64,000 nucleotides of DNA from Pedobacter cryoconitis (lineage in GTDB: Bacteria > Bacteroidota > Bacteroidia > Sphingobacteriales > Sphingobacteriaceae), in NCBI RefSeq assembly GCF_001590605.1, contig NZ_CP014504.1, forward strand, positions 496,001-560,000, in the 5' to 3' direction. Positions 23,594 to 32,565 of the stretch are shown here, in pieces. Position 1 is the stretch's first letter; each line of letters starts with the position of its first letter. The notes under the pieces are model-generated. The model had not been told where the DNA came from, made no database searches, and worked only from the letters and a program-made list of their open reading frames with translations. Made by a program: the position numbers and the translations under genes.

Positions 23594-24451
23594 TTAAGCT
23601 ATCAATTTTTTTCTTCTGTAGTGCCTGAAAACAAAATAACCAGCAACAGCCAACACTATTAAAGCCCATAAATTAGCCAGGATCAGAATAAATTCCTTAA
23701 ACACACTCCATCCATTCTCAAAACTTAACCAGAACCGTTTAAAAAAATCAGGCCGATAATCGGACAACTCATCATTGACCACTATCATTTTTTTAACCGT
23801 ATTGTCCTGGTAAAAATTTAAAGTAATCGTACTGTACCTTACATTCCGGTCAGTCATCAAATTATTCACCTTATTATCTACCAAATCATCTTTCAATGCT
23901 AAAGACCTTTCCGCAACACTGATCTTTTTTCCTGAAACAGAATTATTCAACTGCGTTACCGCTTCAACCTTATTCTTATTTTTCAACTGATTGCTCAAAT
24001 AATTCAAGCTCACATCATCCTGTTTTAAAGACTGTTCATCAATGAACACTGCCATTCTTGTGACCTGGTTCGTAAAATCATCCAGCTTTTCAGAAGGGAT
24101 TTTTGCAACTACCAGACCCTCCACGCGGTAAGAAATTAATTCCAGCAGAGAATCAGCCGAATACTTTACCTTATCATTCTGTATGACCACACTATGCGTA
24201 TTAAACTCAGCAATCGTACCACCCTCAGCCCTCAGGATCTTCCCCAGCGTTTCCTTCGTAAGCTGGACATCCTTTACCCTGAACTTCATGTCTGCAGTTT
24301 TAACAATTTTTTCAGTTAATGCAGTATCAGATGATAAGGCAGAACTCTGTTTTTGCAGATCAGCAACGTCATAAGCACCCGATTTTTTGTCACTGCTACA
24401 ACCCAGGGCAGTTAAACCTAGTATTCCATAAATCAAATATTTCTTCATCAT
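23594..24451 (-). CDS. DUF4349 lipoprotein
   Basis: A 285-aa envelope protein. It begins with a lipoprotein signal (KKYLIYGILGLTALGCSSDKK, lipobox LTALGC with Cys18), so it is lipid-anchored after export. A DUF4349 core follows: IVKTADMKFRVKDVQLTKETLGKILRAEGG, VVAKIPSEKLDDFTNQV, and a coiled-coil-like stretch. A C-terminal transmembrane helix (FILILANLWALIVLAVAGYFVF) and basic tail RHYRRKK follow. The family is common in Bacteroidota; its molecular role is not known. It stands alone, leftward, divergent from the kdp locus. Confidence 0.85.
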   Translation of the reverse strand: MMKKYLIYGILGLTALGCSSDKKSGAYDVADLQKQSSALSSDTALTEKIVKTADMKFRVKDVQLTKETLGKILRAEGGTIAEFNTHSVVIQNDKVKYSADSLLELISYRVEGLVVAKIPSEKLDDFTNQVTRMAVFIDEQSLKQDDVSLNYLSNQLKNKNKVEAVTQLNNSVSGKKISVAERSLALKDDLVDNKVNNLMTDRNVRYSTITLNFYQDNTVKKMIVVNDELSDYRPDFFKRFWLSFENGWSVFKEFILILANLWALIVLAVAGYFVFRHYRRKKLIA

Positions 24452-24728
24452 GTTAAGGATTAAATTTTCCCTTAATACTGCTATACACCATTAAGTAACC
24501 CTATGTCATCAACATATCTCAGAACCCTTACTCAATTAATTTAAAGCCGCTTTAACCAGAAGCAACCTTCCATATCGGTAATCAACCCTTTCATTTTGGA
24601 AGGGTTTTAACCTTCTCAATTTTCTTGTAAAATCCATTTACCTGCTTAAAATGCTTGTGTACAGCTATTTAAGTTATGTTGCTTTTCTTTGGTATAGCGA
24701 TTGGATAAGGCCATAAAAAATAAACACC

Positions 24729-24812
24729 ATGATGACTGTACTATTATTAATCGCTCTTCTGATCCTGACGTGGATCTGCTACAAATCAATCGACTGGTTC
24801 GAAAAAATCTAA
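24729..24812 (+). CDS. Very short KdpF-like membrane peptide
   Basis: A 27-codon frame starting MMTVLLLIALLILTWICY and ending WFEKI: one hydrophobic helix with a short polar tail. It ends 4 bases before kdpF and has the same build (single helix, charged C-terminal EKI compared with PEKF), so it may be a second KdpF-type subunit or a diverged duplicate. It is too short to be proven from sequence alone. Confidence 0.5.
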   Translation: MMTVLLLIALLILTWICYKSIDWFEKI

Positions 24813-24816
24813 AATT

Positions 24817-24894
24817 ATGATCGCACTATTTATTATCGCAATCGCAGTATTTATCTATATGATTTACGTGCTGATTAAACCCGAAAAATTTTAA
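24817..24894 (+). CDS. kdpF: K+-transporting ATPase subunit KdpF
   Basis: A 25-aa single-helix peptide (starting MIALFIIAIAVFIYMIYVL, ending IKPEKF), matching the general KdpF pattern of a hydrophobic helix ending in KPEKF. It stabilises the KdpFABC complex in the inner membrane. It sits 9 bases upstream of kdpA, the classical kdpFABC order. Confidence 0.85.
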   Translation: MIALFIIAIAVFIYMIYVLIKPEKF

Positions 24895-24903
24895 TTGAAC
24901 GCT

Positions 24904-26622
24904 ATGAACACTGAATTATTTGGAATCTTCGCTACCTACCTGCTTACCCTGGTTATAGCTATTCCTTTAGGCAAATACCTCGCAAAGGTATTTGCTGGTG
25001 AAAAAGTCTGGACTGACTTCTTAAAACCTATTGAATCTGGTATCTACAAACTTTCCGGAATTAACCCTAACGAGCAAATGAATTGGAAACAGCACATGAA
25101 AGCGCTGATGACCATCAACCTTGTATGGCTAGTTTATGGATTCTTCGTTTTAATGAATCAGGATAAGCTGCCACTTAATCCCGACGGTAACCCAGGAATG
25201 TCTCCTGATCTTGCCTTTAACTCAATTATCAGTTTCGTTGTAAACTGTAACCTTCAACATTATTCAGGAGAAAGCGGTGTAACCTATCTTACACAACACT
25301 TTGTGATGATGTTTCTTCAATTTGTGAGTGCCGCAACCGGTATCGCAGCTGCTGTAGTCTTCTTTAAAGCCTTCAGAGATAAAACCTCTACCAATCTGGG
25401 TAACTTCTGGGAATTCTTTGTGAAATCAATCACCAGGTTATTATTACCTCTTTCCCTGATCATGGCTGTTATCCTTGCCTTTTCAGGTACGACCACCAGT
25501 TACGAAGGAAAAGACAAATTCATATCATTACAGGGCGATACTGTAAACGTATCAAGAGGCCCGGCAGCTGCATTTGTAGCTATAAAACACTTAGGAACAA
25601 ATGGCGGTGGCTGGTTTGGTACAAACTCTGCACACCCCTTAGAAAATCCATCCTATTTCACCAATTCGGTAGAACTAATTGCACAGGTGATCATTCCTAT
25701 AGCGATGGTTATTGCTTTCGGTATTTTTATCAGGCGCAGAAAACTATCCTGGATGATATTCGGCGTAATGACTATCGGTATGCTCTTACTGCTGATCCCA
25801 ACCGTAAGCAGTGAGCTGGGTGGGAACCCTGCAATTGCAAAAATGGGTATTTCGCAGCTTACCGGTGCAATGGAAGGTAAAGAAGTACGGTTCGGGCCGG
25901 CAATTAGTGGTTACTGGAGTACCGTTACCACTATTATCTCTACAGGATCAGTAAACAGTATGCATGACAGTTCGATGCCACTAACAGGCTTATGGCAATT
26001 ATTAGGGATGATGATCAACTCCTTTTATGGAGGCTGTGGAGTAGGGGTGCTCAATTACTTTATCTATCTCATTATTGCTGTATTCATCTCTGGTTTAATG
26101 GTAGGCCGGACACCAGAATTCCTGGGGCATAAAGTAGAAGCAAGAGAAATTAAGATTGCAGCATTAATCACCCTGTTAAGTCCTTTTCTGATTCTTGCTG
26201 GTACAGCACTATCAAGTTTTATCATCGTCAATCATGCAGATGCGGCATGGGCAGTACAACCAAAAGCATGGTTAAATAACCCAAGCTTTCACGGTTTCTC
26301 AGAGATGTTATACGAAATGACTTCTTCCAACGCAAACAACGGTTCTGGATTTGAAGGCTTAGGCGACAATAACGTGTTCTGGAATGTGTCTACAGGATTT
26401 TTATTATTCCTGGGCAGGTTCTTACCAATTATCGGCCCTATTGCTATTGCTGGATTACTGGGTGCTAAAAAATATATCCCGGAATCTGCTGGTACTTTAA
26501 AAGCAGAAACACTGACTTTCAGTCTGATGACTTTTGCGGTGATCATTGTTTTAAATGCCCTTTCCTATTTCCCTGCCCTGACTTTAGGCCCGTTGGCAGA
26601 ATATTTTACCCTGATTAAATAG
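24904..26622 (+). CDS. kdpA: K+-transporting ATPase subunit KdpA
   Basis: The K+-binding channel-like subunit (572 aa, multi-pass inner-membrane). Selectivity-filter loops are visible: CNLQHYSGES, KHLGTNGGGWFGTNSAHPLENP, GGCGVGVLNYF and SNANNGSGFEGLG. I take ATG 24904 (MNTELFGIFATYLL); an upstream TTG at 24895 is a weaker choice. It starts 9 bases after kdpF and ends 6 bases before kdpB. Expression of Kdp systems is normally induced by low K+ or osmotic stress. Confidence 0.96.
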   Translation: MNTELFGIFATYLLTLVIAIPLGKYLAKVFAGEKVWTDFLKPIESGIYKLSGINPNEQMNWKQHMKALMTINLVWLVYGFFVLMNQDKLPLNPDGNPGMSPDLAFNSIISFVVNCNLQHYSGESGVTYLTQHFVMMFLQFVSAATGIAAAVVFFKAFRDKTSTNLGNFWEFFVKSITRLLLPLSLIMAVILAFSGTTTSYEGKDKFISLQGDTVNVSRGPAAAFVAIKHLGTNGGGWFGTNSAHPLENPSYFTNSVELIAQVIIPIAMVIAFGIFIRRRKLSWMIFGVMTIGMLLLLIPTVSSELGGNPAIAKMGISQLTGAMEGKEVRFGPAISGYWSTVTTIISTGSVNSMHDSSMPLTGLWQLLGMMINSFYGGCGVGVLNYFIYLIIAVFISGLMVGRTPEFLGHKVEAREIKIAALITLLSPFLILAGTALSSFIIVNHADAAWAVQPKAWLNNPSFHGFSEMLYEMTSSNANNGSGFEGLGDNNVFWNVSTGFLLFLGRFLPIIGPIAIAGLLGAKKYIPESAGTLKAETLTFSLMTFAVIIVLNALSYFPALTLGPLAEYFTLIK

Positions 26623-26628
26623 ATTATC

Positions 26629-28659
26629 ATGAAGTCTTCTAATAAATTATTTGAACCTGCATTGGTTCAAAACGCCCTTAAACAATCCTTTATAAAACTT
26701 GATCCAAGGGTGATGGTGCGTAACCCAGTGATGTTTACTGTCGAAGTAGGAACACTGGTGATGGCATACGTTACGGTTTATTCTTTCAGCCACGCCGGAC
26801 AAGGATCACCACTATATAACTTCTTTATTTTCTTAATTCTGTTCCTGACCGTACTGTTTGGCAATTTTGCAGAAGCCATTGCTGAAGCCAGGGGTAAAGC
26901 TCAGGCAGACAGCTTAAGAAAAACCAGGGAAGAAACACCAGCTAAAGTAGTTCTGGCAGACGGAACTTTAGAAATGCGTTCATCCAGTCAATTAAAAAAA
27001 GGAGATGTTTTTTTCTGTGAAACCGGAGATACCATCCCAACAGACGGAGAAATCATTCAAGGTATAGCTACCATCGATGAGTCAGCTATTACCGGAGAAT
27101 CTGCGCCAGTAATCAGAGAGTCCGGAGGTGATAAATCGTCCGTAACAGGGGGTACTAAAGTACTATCGGATGAAATTAAAGTGATGGTGAGTACTGAACC
27201 AGGAGAAAGCTTTCTGGACAAAATGATTGCGCTTGTAGAAGGAGCATCCCGTCAGAAAACGCCAAACGAAATTGCCTTAACAATCCTCTTAGCAAGTTTT
27301 ACCTTAGTATTTGTGATTGTCTGTGTAACCTTGAAACCTTTCGCAGATTACGCAAATACACCGATCACAATAGCTGCATTAATCTCTCTGTTCGTTTGTC
27401 TGATCCCTACCACAATCGGTGGCCTGTTATCCGCTATCGGGATTGCCGGAATGGATCGTGCCTTACGTGCAAACGTGATTACCAAATCAGGTAAAGCAGT
27501 GGAAACCGCAGGTGACATTGACGTACTGTTATTAGATAAAACAGGAACGATCACTATTGGTAACCGCAAAGCGACCAACTTTTACCCTACAGCAGCAGTA
27601 GACGTTAAACTGTTTACCAATGCCTGCGTACTGAGTTCCTTAGCCGATGAAACCCCAGAAGGAAAATCAATTATTGAGCTGGCCAATGCACAAAATAATT
27701 TTGCATTGCCAACTACTCCAGAAGGCGCAGTATTTATCAAGTTTACTGCCGAAACCAGGTCCAGCGGAATTGATACCCCAGATGGAAGACGTATCCGTAA
27801 AGGAGCTTTTGACTCTATCCGTAACATCGTTCAGAAAGCAGGAAATATTTTTCCTCAGGATATCGAAGACGAAGTTAAAAAGATCGCTTCCAACGGAGGA
27901 ACCCCGCTTGTAGTTTCAGAGAACGAGAAAGCACTGGGTGTAATTGAATTACAGGATATTATCAAACCAGGGATCAGCGAACGTTTCGACCGTCTGCGTA
28001 AGATGGGTGTAAAAACAGTGATGGTAACCGGAGATAACCCGTTGACGGCTAAATTTATCGCAGAAAAAGCAGGCGTAGATGACTTTATTGCTGAAGCAAA
28101 ACCTGAGGATAAAATGAACTATATCAAAGACGAGCAGGCCTTAGGCAAGCTGGTTGCGATGATGGGTGATGGTACAAACGATGCTCCAGCCTTAGCACAA
28201 GCAGACGTTGGTGTAGCCATGAACAGTGGAACACAGGCTGCAAAAGAGGCTGGGAACATGGTCGATCTGGACAATGATCCAACCAAACTGATTGAAATTG
28301 TAGAGATCGGTAAACAGCTGTTAATCACGCGTGGTACCTTAACAACATTCTCTATAGCGAATGACGTAGCTAAATACTTTGCTATTGTTCCGGCCTTATT
28401 TATTGGTTCAATACCAGCTTTACAAGCTTTGAATATTATGGGTTTACATTCCCCTGAAAGTGCAATTATGTCGGCTGTTATTTTCAATGCGATTATCATT
28501 CCGATCCTGATTCCACTTGCTTTAAGAGGTGTAGCTTATAAACCAATAGGCGCCAGTGCATTATTACGCAGGAACCTTTTGATTTACGGTCTGGGCGGAG
28601 TTATAGCACCTTTTATCGGGATCAAGCTGATTGATTTACTAGTTGGACTATTCGTTTAA
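26629..28659 (+). CDS. kdpB: K+-transporting ATPase subunit KdpB
   Basis: The P-type ATPase subunit (676 aa) that powers K+ uptake. Key motifs: actuator TGES (AITGESAPV), phosphorylation site [10 protein letters not shown], nucleotide-binding KGAF and the hinge [21 protein letters not shown]. Transmembrane helices lie near residues 37-85, 220-270 and 580-675. The length is normal for the family. It is followed by a 147-base gap before kdpC that contains A-rich sequence and a long hairpin (28725-28783), unusual for an operon that is usually tight. Confidence 0.97.
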   Translation: MKSSNKLFEPALVQNALKQSFIKLDPRVMVRNPVMFTVEVGTLVMAYVTVYSFSHAGQGSPLYNFFIFLILFLTVLFGNFAEAIAEARGKAQADSLRKTREETPAKVVLADGTLEMRSSSQLKKGDVFFCETGDTIPTDGEIIQGIATIDESAITGESAPVIRESGGDKSSVTGGTKVLSDEIKVMVSTEPGESFLDKMIALVEGASRQKTPNEIALTILLASFTLVFVIVCVTLKPFADYANTPITIAALISLFVCLIPTTIGGLLSAIGIAGMDRALRANVITKSGKAVETAGDIDVLLLDKTGTITIGNRKATNFYPTAAVDVKLFTNACVLSSLADETPEGKSIIELANAQNNFALPTTPEGAVFIKFTAETRSSGIDTPDGRRIRKGAFDSIRNIVQKAGNIFPQDIEDEVKKIASNGGTPLVVSENEKALGVIELQDIIKPGISERFDRLRKMGVKTVMVTGDNPLTAKFIAEKAGVDDFIAEAKPEDKMNYIKDEQALGKLVAMMGDGTNDAPALAQADVGVAMNSGTQAAKEAGNMVDLDNDPTKLIEIVEIGKQLLITRGTLTTFSIANDVAKYFAIVPALFIGSIPALQALNIMGLHSPESAIMSAVIFNAIIIPILIPLALRGVAYKPIGASALLRRNLLIYGLGGVIAPFIGIKLIDLLVGLFV

Positions 28660-28724
28660 AAACATAAAATCATAAAAACATAAAGTCATAATAAACACAA
28701 GATCATAATAAACAATAAAAGATC

Positions 28725-28783
28725 ATGAAACCTGCATGAGCTAACAGCTCTCCAATAATTGATCAAGCTCATGCAAGCTTCAT
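28725..28783 (+). promoter_or_regulatory. Long hairpin upstream of kdpC
   Basis: Arms at 28725-28742 (ATGAAACCTGCATGAGCT) and 28766-28783 (AGCTCATGCAAGCTTCAT) pair over 18 positions with two mismatches that would be G-U in the opposite-strand RNA. The outer 11 bases of each arm are identical to those of a hairpin at 32509-32538 before the histidine kinase gene. It ends 23 bases before the kdpC start. Confidence 0.62.
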
Positions 28784-28806
28784 AACCATAAAAAAATTAA
28801 GAAACC

Positions 28807-29373
28807 ATGAAAAAGTACATCTTACAATCTATACGTCTTACCGCAGTTTTATTAGTGCTGTTATGCGTAATATATCCTTTAATCGTTGCCTTTGCCGGAA
28901 GTTTCTCTAAAGGCAGCGGCGGTGGTGAAAAAATCATTCAAAACGGTAAAGTAGTAGGTTATGCCCTGATCGGTCAATCCTTTACAAAACCTCAATATTT
29001 CTGGGGCAGACCATCCTCAGTAGGTTACAAAGCAGATGGATCTGGTGGATCAAACAAAGGCCCGTCAAACCCAGATTACTTAAAAGAAGTAAACAGCAGG
29101 ATAGACTCTCTGCTTAAATACCACCCTTATCTGAAACGCAGTGATATTCCTGCCGATATGGTGACTGCCTCTGGTAGTGGACTGGACCCTGATATTTCTG
29201 TAGAAGGGGCAGCTATTCAAATTAAAAGAGTAGCCATGAACAGAAAATTAAGTGAACAAGTCGTATCTGACCTGGTTAAGAAAACTGCGAATGGCCCACT
29301 GCTGGGGCTATTTGGCCCAAGTACAATCAATGTACTGGAATTGAATGTTGCATTGGACAACCTGAAAAAATAA
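28807..29373 (+). CDS. kdpC: K+-transporting ATPase subunit KdpC
   Basis: A 188-aa protein with one N-terminal transmembrane helix (SIRLTAVLLVLLCVIYPLIVAFAGSF) and a soluble part with the KdpC signatures GQSFTKPQYFWGRPS, GGSNKGPSNPDYL, TASGSGLDPDISVEGA and the C-terminal GPSTINVLELNVAL. It assists ATP and K+ binding by KdpB/KdpA. It follows kdpB in the usual order but with a 147-base gap. Confidence 0.95.
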   Translation: MKKYILQSIRLTAVLLVLLCVIYPLIVAFAGSFSKGSGGGEKIIQNGKVVGYALIGQSFTKPQYFWGRPSSVGYKADGSGGSNKGPSNPDYLKEVNSRIDSLLKYHPYLKRSDIPADMVTASGSGLDPDISVEGAAIQIKRVAMNRKLSEQVVSDLVKKTANGPLLGLFGPSTINVLELNVALDNLKK

Positions 29374-29394
29374 GCTGAAGCCAGTTTAAACGAA

Positions 29395-29445
29395 GCCTGT
29401 TTAAAATCAATAATCATAGCCAACCCTGTCCGATTTTAAACAGGC
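29395..29445 (+). terminator. 14-bp hairpin after kdpC
   Basis: Perfect arms GCCTGTTTAAAATC (29395-29408) and GATTTTAAACAGGC (29432-29445) with a 23-base loop, starting 22 bases after the kdpC stop. The downstream sequence is only mildly T-rich, so it may attenuate transcription into the porin gene or stabilise the upstream mRNA. Confidence 0.55.
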
Positions 29446-29517
29446 TCTTAAAATTCCTCTGAATTAATACCCTTATCAACAAGAAAAACGCCTTATAATT
29501 TTATAATAAAAAATACA

Positions 29518-30588
29518 ATGAACAAAATTTTGATGACAGCTGCCACTGTTTGTATGGGTTTGGGTGCCTTTGCGCAAGACGAACCGAAGATTAAAATTTC
29601 TGGTTATGCCGAAGTATACTATGGACACGACTTTAACAAACCAGAGAACAACAGCAGACCTGGTTTTATATATGCACACAATAGAAGTAATGAAGTGAAT
29701 CTGAACTTAGGTTATATTAAAGCCGCCTACGACTCCGGAAAGATCAGAGCTAACCTGGCCATCATGGCCGGCACCTACGCCAATGCCAATCTTGCTGCTG
29801 AATCAGGGGTGTCAAAAAACATCCTGGAAGCAAATGTTGGCTTTAAAATATCCAGCAAAGCCAACCTTTGGATAGACGCGGGTGTATTTTCTTCGCACAT
29901 TGGTTTTGAAAGCGCAATATCAAAGGACTGCTGGGTATTGACCAGGAATATATCTTCAGAAAATACCCCCTACTTCGAATCCGGAGCGAAGGTTACTTAC
30001 AGCACCGATGACAACAAGTTTACCGCTTCAGCCCTGTACTTAAACGGCTGGCAGCGTATCGCACGTCAGGACGGGAACAGGCAACCAGCCGGAGGCCTGC
30101 AACTTACCTGGAAACCAACCGATAAAATTACAGTAAACTACAGTAATTATCTTGGAACCGAAGGTGCTGACTCCGTGAGAGTAACCCGTTTCTATCATAA
30201 CATTTACGGTATATTCCAACTGGCTGATGCTTTTGGCGTAACCGTAGGATTTGACTACGCTACACAGCAAAAATCCAAAACTGACCACAGTAAAAATGAA
30301 GTATTATCCCCCGTGGTTATTGCGCGTTATACCATTAACCCTAAATGGGCGATGGCAGGCAGATTTGAATACTATCAGGATAAAAATGGGGTCTTGATTG
30401 CTACTGATACCCCTAATGGATTTAAAACCAAAGGTTATTCCTTAAACATTGATTATGCCCCGGTACCAAACGCAGTGGTCAGACTAGAAGGTAAAGTATA
30501 TGATAGTAAAGACAAGATATTTAAAAGAGAGATAAGTGCTGTAAACTATAATGCAGTAGTTACTGCAAGTGTTGCAGTCTTCTTTTAA
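29518..30588 (+). CDS. Kdp-linked outer-membrane beta-barrel porin
   Basis: A 356-aa porin. The signal peptide is MNKILMTAATVCMGLGAFAQ. The mature protein alternates aromatic/hydrophobic with polar residues over repeated beta strands and ends in an aromatic residue (VVTASVAVFF), both typical of outer-membrane barrels. It resembles the putative OmpL-like beta-barrel porin-2 family. It lies in the kdp locus, 144 bases after kdpC, so it is a plausible route for K+ or small solutes across the outer membrane when Kdp is induced. That role is inference from position. Confidence 0.82.
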   Translation: MNKILMTAATVCMGLGAFAQDEPKIKISGYAEVYYGHDFNKPENNSRPGFIYAHNRSNEVNLNLGYIKAAYDSGKIRANLAIMAGTYANANLAAESGVSKNILEANVGFKISSKANLWIDAGVFSSHIGFESAISKDCWVLTRNISSENTPYFESGAKVTYSTDDNKFTASALYLNGWQRIARQDGNRQPAGGLQLTWKPTDKITVNYSNYLGTEGADSVRVTRFYHNIYGIFQLADAFGVTVGFDYATQQKSKTDHSKNEVLSPVVIARYTINPKWAMAGRFEYYQDKNGVLIATDTPNGFKTKGYSLNIDYAPVPNAVVRLEGKVYDSKDKIFKREISAVNYNAVVTASVAVFF

Positions 30589-30655
30589 CTCCTTTTAATC
30601 CCTGTTGATTCTCCTTTTTAAAAGGATTGACCAGGGAAATGATTTTAAAATGATT

Positions 30656-30684
30656 AGCCGGAGAAATAAGATCTCCGGCTTTAA
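30656..30684 (+). terminator. Intrinsic terminator-like hairpin after the porin
   Basis: Arms AGCCGGAGA/TCTCCGGCT with a seven-base loop (30656-30680) followed by TTAAAA. A second, weaker inverted repeat (CCCTG...CAGGG, about 30600-30635) precedes it. It lies 68 bases after the porin stop. Confidence 0.68.
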
Positions 30685-30709
30685 AAACTAAAAATTAAAA
30701 GCTATAAAC

Positions 30710-30988
30710 ATGGAAACATTTTTAGAATTTTTATTTACCGCTTCAATCACTGTTTTTGCAGGATTTCTGTGCTTAAAATACGGACCAAAAACAAAGAGAA
30801 AAGCAAGAATTGCCCGGCTGAAAAGAGGGCAGGAAGTCAGGCTTAAAAACCCGCATCAAACGATTGCAATTCAAACAAATTACCGGAATTATTCCGTTAA
30901 ATTTATATTGATTTTATTAATAGGAATTACGTTCATTACCGGTGTATCCTATCTCGTTGATATTGGATATGTGATCATTACATGGTAA
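30710..30988 (+). CDS. Small two-helix membrane protein in the kdp locus
   Basis: A 92-aa protein of unknown function with two probable transmembrane helices (FLFTASITVFAGFLCLKY and FILILLIGITFITGVSYLVDIGYVI) around a basic, cytoplasmic-looking loop (KTKRKARIARLKRGQEVRL). It lies between the porin and KdpD, 12 bases before the latter, so it is probably co-expressed with it. It could partner the membrane-less KdpD protein; this is a guess from position. Confidence 0.65.
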   Translation: METFLEFLFTASITVFAGFLCLKYGPKTKRKARIARLKRGQEVRLKNPHQTIAIQTNYRNYSVKFILILLIGITFITGVSYLVDIGYVIITW

Positions 30989-31000
30989 ACCGATTATATT

Positions 31001-32128
31001 GTGGAAGATAATAAAGAACAATCAGTACGTCAATTCCTTGACCTCGTGAAGAAATCACGGCGCGGCAAGTTCAAGATCTATATCGGCATGAGTGCAGGCG
31101 TTGGAAAAACCTACCGGATGCTGCAAGAAGCGCATGCCCTGCTCAAAAGCGGGATTGACATACAAATCGGCTATATCGAAACCCATAACAGGGAAGAAAC
31201 CCATGCCCTTTTAGCAGGAATACCGCTCATTCCCAGGCGTAAACTATTCTACAAAGGCAAAGAAATGGAAGAAATGGACGTGCAGGCCATCCTCAGCAGG
31301 AATCCCGAGGTTGTCATCGTGGATGAGCTGGCACACTCCAATATTGAAGGAAGTAAAAACACAAAACGCTGGCAGGACGTCATGGATATCCTAGAATCCG
31401 GAATCAGTGTAATCTCGGCTGTGAATATCCAGCACCTGGAAAGCATGAATGAGGAAATCGAGAAAATCACTGGTATTCCCATCACAGAGCGCATCCCGGA
31501 TAGAGTATTGGACATTGCAGATGAGATCGTCAACATTGACCTGACCGCTGATGAGCTCATAGACCGGCTTAAATCCGGTAAAATATATGATAAAACAAAA
31601 ATAGAAAGAGCTTTAGGGAACTTCTTTCAATCCGAGCGTATCCTTCAACTCAGGGAGCTCGCTTTGCGGGAAGTGGCTCACCACGTAGAAAGAAAAATCA
31701 GTGTAGAAATCCCTAAACAAATCAAACTCAGACCAGAACGATTTATGGCCTGTATCTCTACCAATAACATAACCGCAAAGATCGTTATCCGTAAAACAGC
31801 CAGACTGGCATCCTATTACAGATCCCCCTGGATTGTACTCTATGTGCAGAATAATAGTGAAAGTAGTGACCGGATTAAACTAGATTTGCAACGGCATCTG
31901 ATCAATAACTTTAAGCTCGCTACAGAACTCGGAGCAGAAGTAATTAAAGTAAAAAGTGATGACGTCACTAAAACCATTATAAGAATTGCCCAGGAAAAAG
32001 AAATTACCACAATCTGCATCGGTAAACCTCACTTGAACCTCTTTCAGGTCATTATGAGAACCGCTGTCTTCAATGAATTACTCAGAAATATTTCATCCAC
32101 AGAAACAGACCTCGTCATTCTATCCTAA
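31001..32128 (+). CDS. kdpD: KdpD N-terminal sensor protein (no kinase domain)
   Basis: A 375-aa protein corresponding to only the cytoplasmic sensor half of KdpD. It has the KdpD domain with Walker A GMSAGVGKTYRML, GYIETHNREET, VIVDELAHSNIEGSKNTKRWQDV and, at the C terminus, a USP-like domain (ACISTNNITAKIVIRKTARLA...ICIGKPHLNLF). The four transmembrane helices, histidine kinase and ATPase domains of canonical KdpD are absent; a separate histidine kinase follows at 32566. The start is a GTG. This split arrangement, without a KdpE response regulator in the window, implies signalling through the adjacent kinase or binding of the K+ pump itself. Confidence 0.9.
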   Translation: MEDNKEQSVRQFLDLVKKSRRGKFKIYIGMSAGVGKTYRMLQEAHALLKSGIDIQIGYIETHNREETHALLAGIPLIPRRKLFYKGKEMEEMDVQAILSRNPEVVIVDELAHSNIEGSKNTKRWQDVMDILESGISVISAVNIQHLESMNEEIEKITGIPITERIPDRVLDIADEIVNIDLTADELIDRLKSGKIYDKTKIERALGNFFQSERILQLRELALREVAHHVERKISVEIPKQIKLRPERFMACISTNNITAKIVIRKTARLASYYRSPWIVLYVQNNSESSDRIKLDLQRHLINNFKLATELGAEVIKVKSDDVTKTIIRIAQEKEITTICIGKPHLNLFQVIMRTAVFNELLRNISSTETDLVILS

Positions 32129-32322
32129 AGCAATCCAACTAATAAATCAATAAGTGAACCAACTAATGAACTACAATAAGCAATTGAATCAGAAATCCAA
32201 CTAGTGAACCAATAAGCGATCCAACTAGCAAATCAATAAGTAAACCAATTAGTAAATCAATGGCAATCCAACTAATAAACCAATAAGCAACCCAACTATT
32301 AACCCAACAAGTAACTCAATAA
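32129..32322 (+). repeat. Degenerate 24-nt tandem repeats between kdpD and the kinase
   Basis: About eight imperfect copies of a 24-base unit close to AAGCAATCCAACTAATAAAT followed by CAAT, itself made of two related 12-base halves, fill the start of the intergenic region. They are nearly free of G. There is no long open frame and no spacer-repeat regularity. They may be replication-slippage DNA, a protein-binding array or an untranslated mRNA region. Confidence 0.7.
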
Positions 32323-32379
32323 AAAAAAATGAAATTGTATGCTACTTTGCAACAGATAAACCTAACTGGATATCCTAAA

Positions 32380-32472
32380 AAAATATAGATGGTGCTAAGG
32401 TGAAGAGCATTGTTTATTCTGCCCATTTCGGGCCTGAATAAATGCCGCTCGAACATAGCACCTCTATATTTT
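32380..32472. repeat. Long nested hairpin before the kinase gene
   Basis: The outer arms (32382-32397 AATATAGATGGTGCTA with 32456-32470 TAGCACCTCTATATT) pair with one bulge. Inside them, 32405-32419 pairs with 32436-32450 (GAGC...TTATTC/GAATAA...GCTC) and a GCCC/GGGC tip closes the structure. The total is about 90 bases. No coding frame. It could be an mRNA leader structure, a terminator or a small repetitive palindromic element. Confidence 0.65.
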
Positions 32473-32508
32473 GCGAAGCCAGACAAACCCTTTTTTAAGC
32501 AATATACA

Positions 32509-32538
32509 ATGAAACCTGCGGCATTTCGCAAGCTTCAT
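32509..32538 (+). promoter_or_regulatory. Hairpin before the kinase, sharing arms with the kdpC hairpin
   Basis: Outer arms ATGAAACCTGC (32509-32519) and GCAAGCTTCAT (32528-32538) are identical to the outer arms of the hairpin at 28725-28783. It ends 27 bases before the kinase ATG, against 23 bases for kdpC. Confidence 0.6.
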
Positions 32539-32565
32539 TACCAAAGAAGAACAATAAAAAACGCA

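Noticed and set aside
32129..32322. CRISPR or coding repeat
   Set aside because: No constant repeat with variable spacers, and stop codons in all forward frames; degenerate tandem repeat only.
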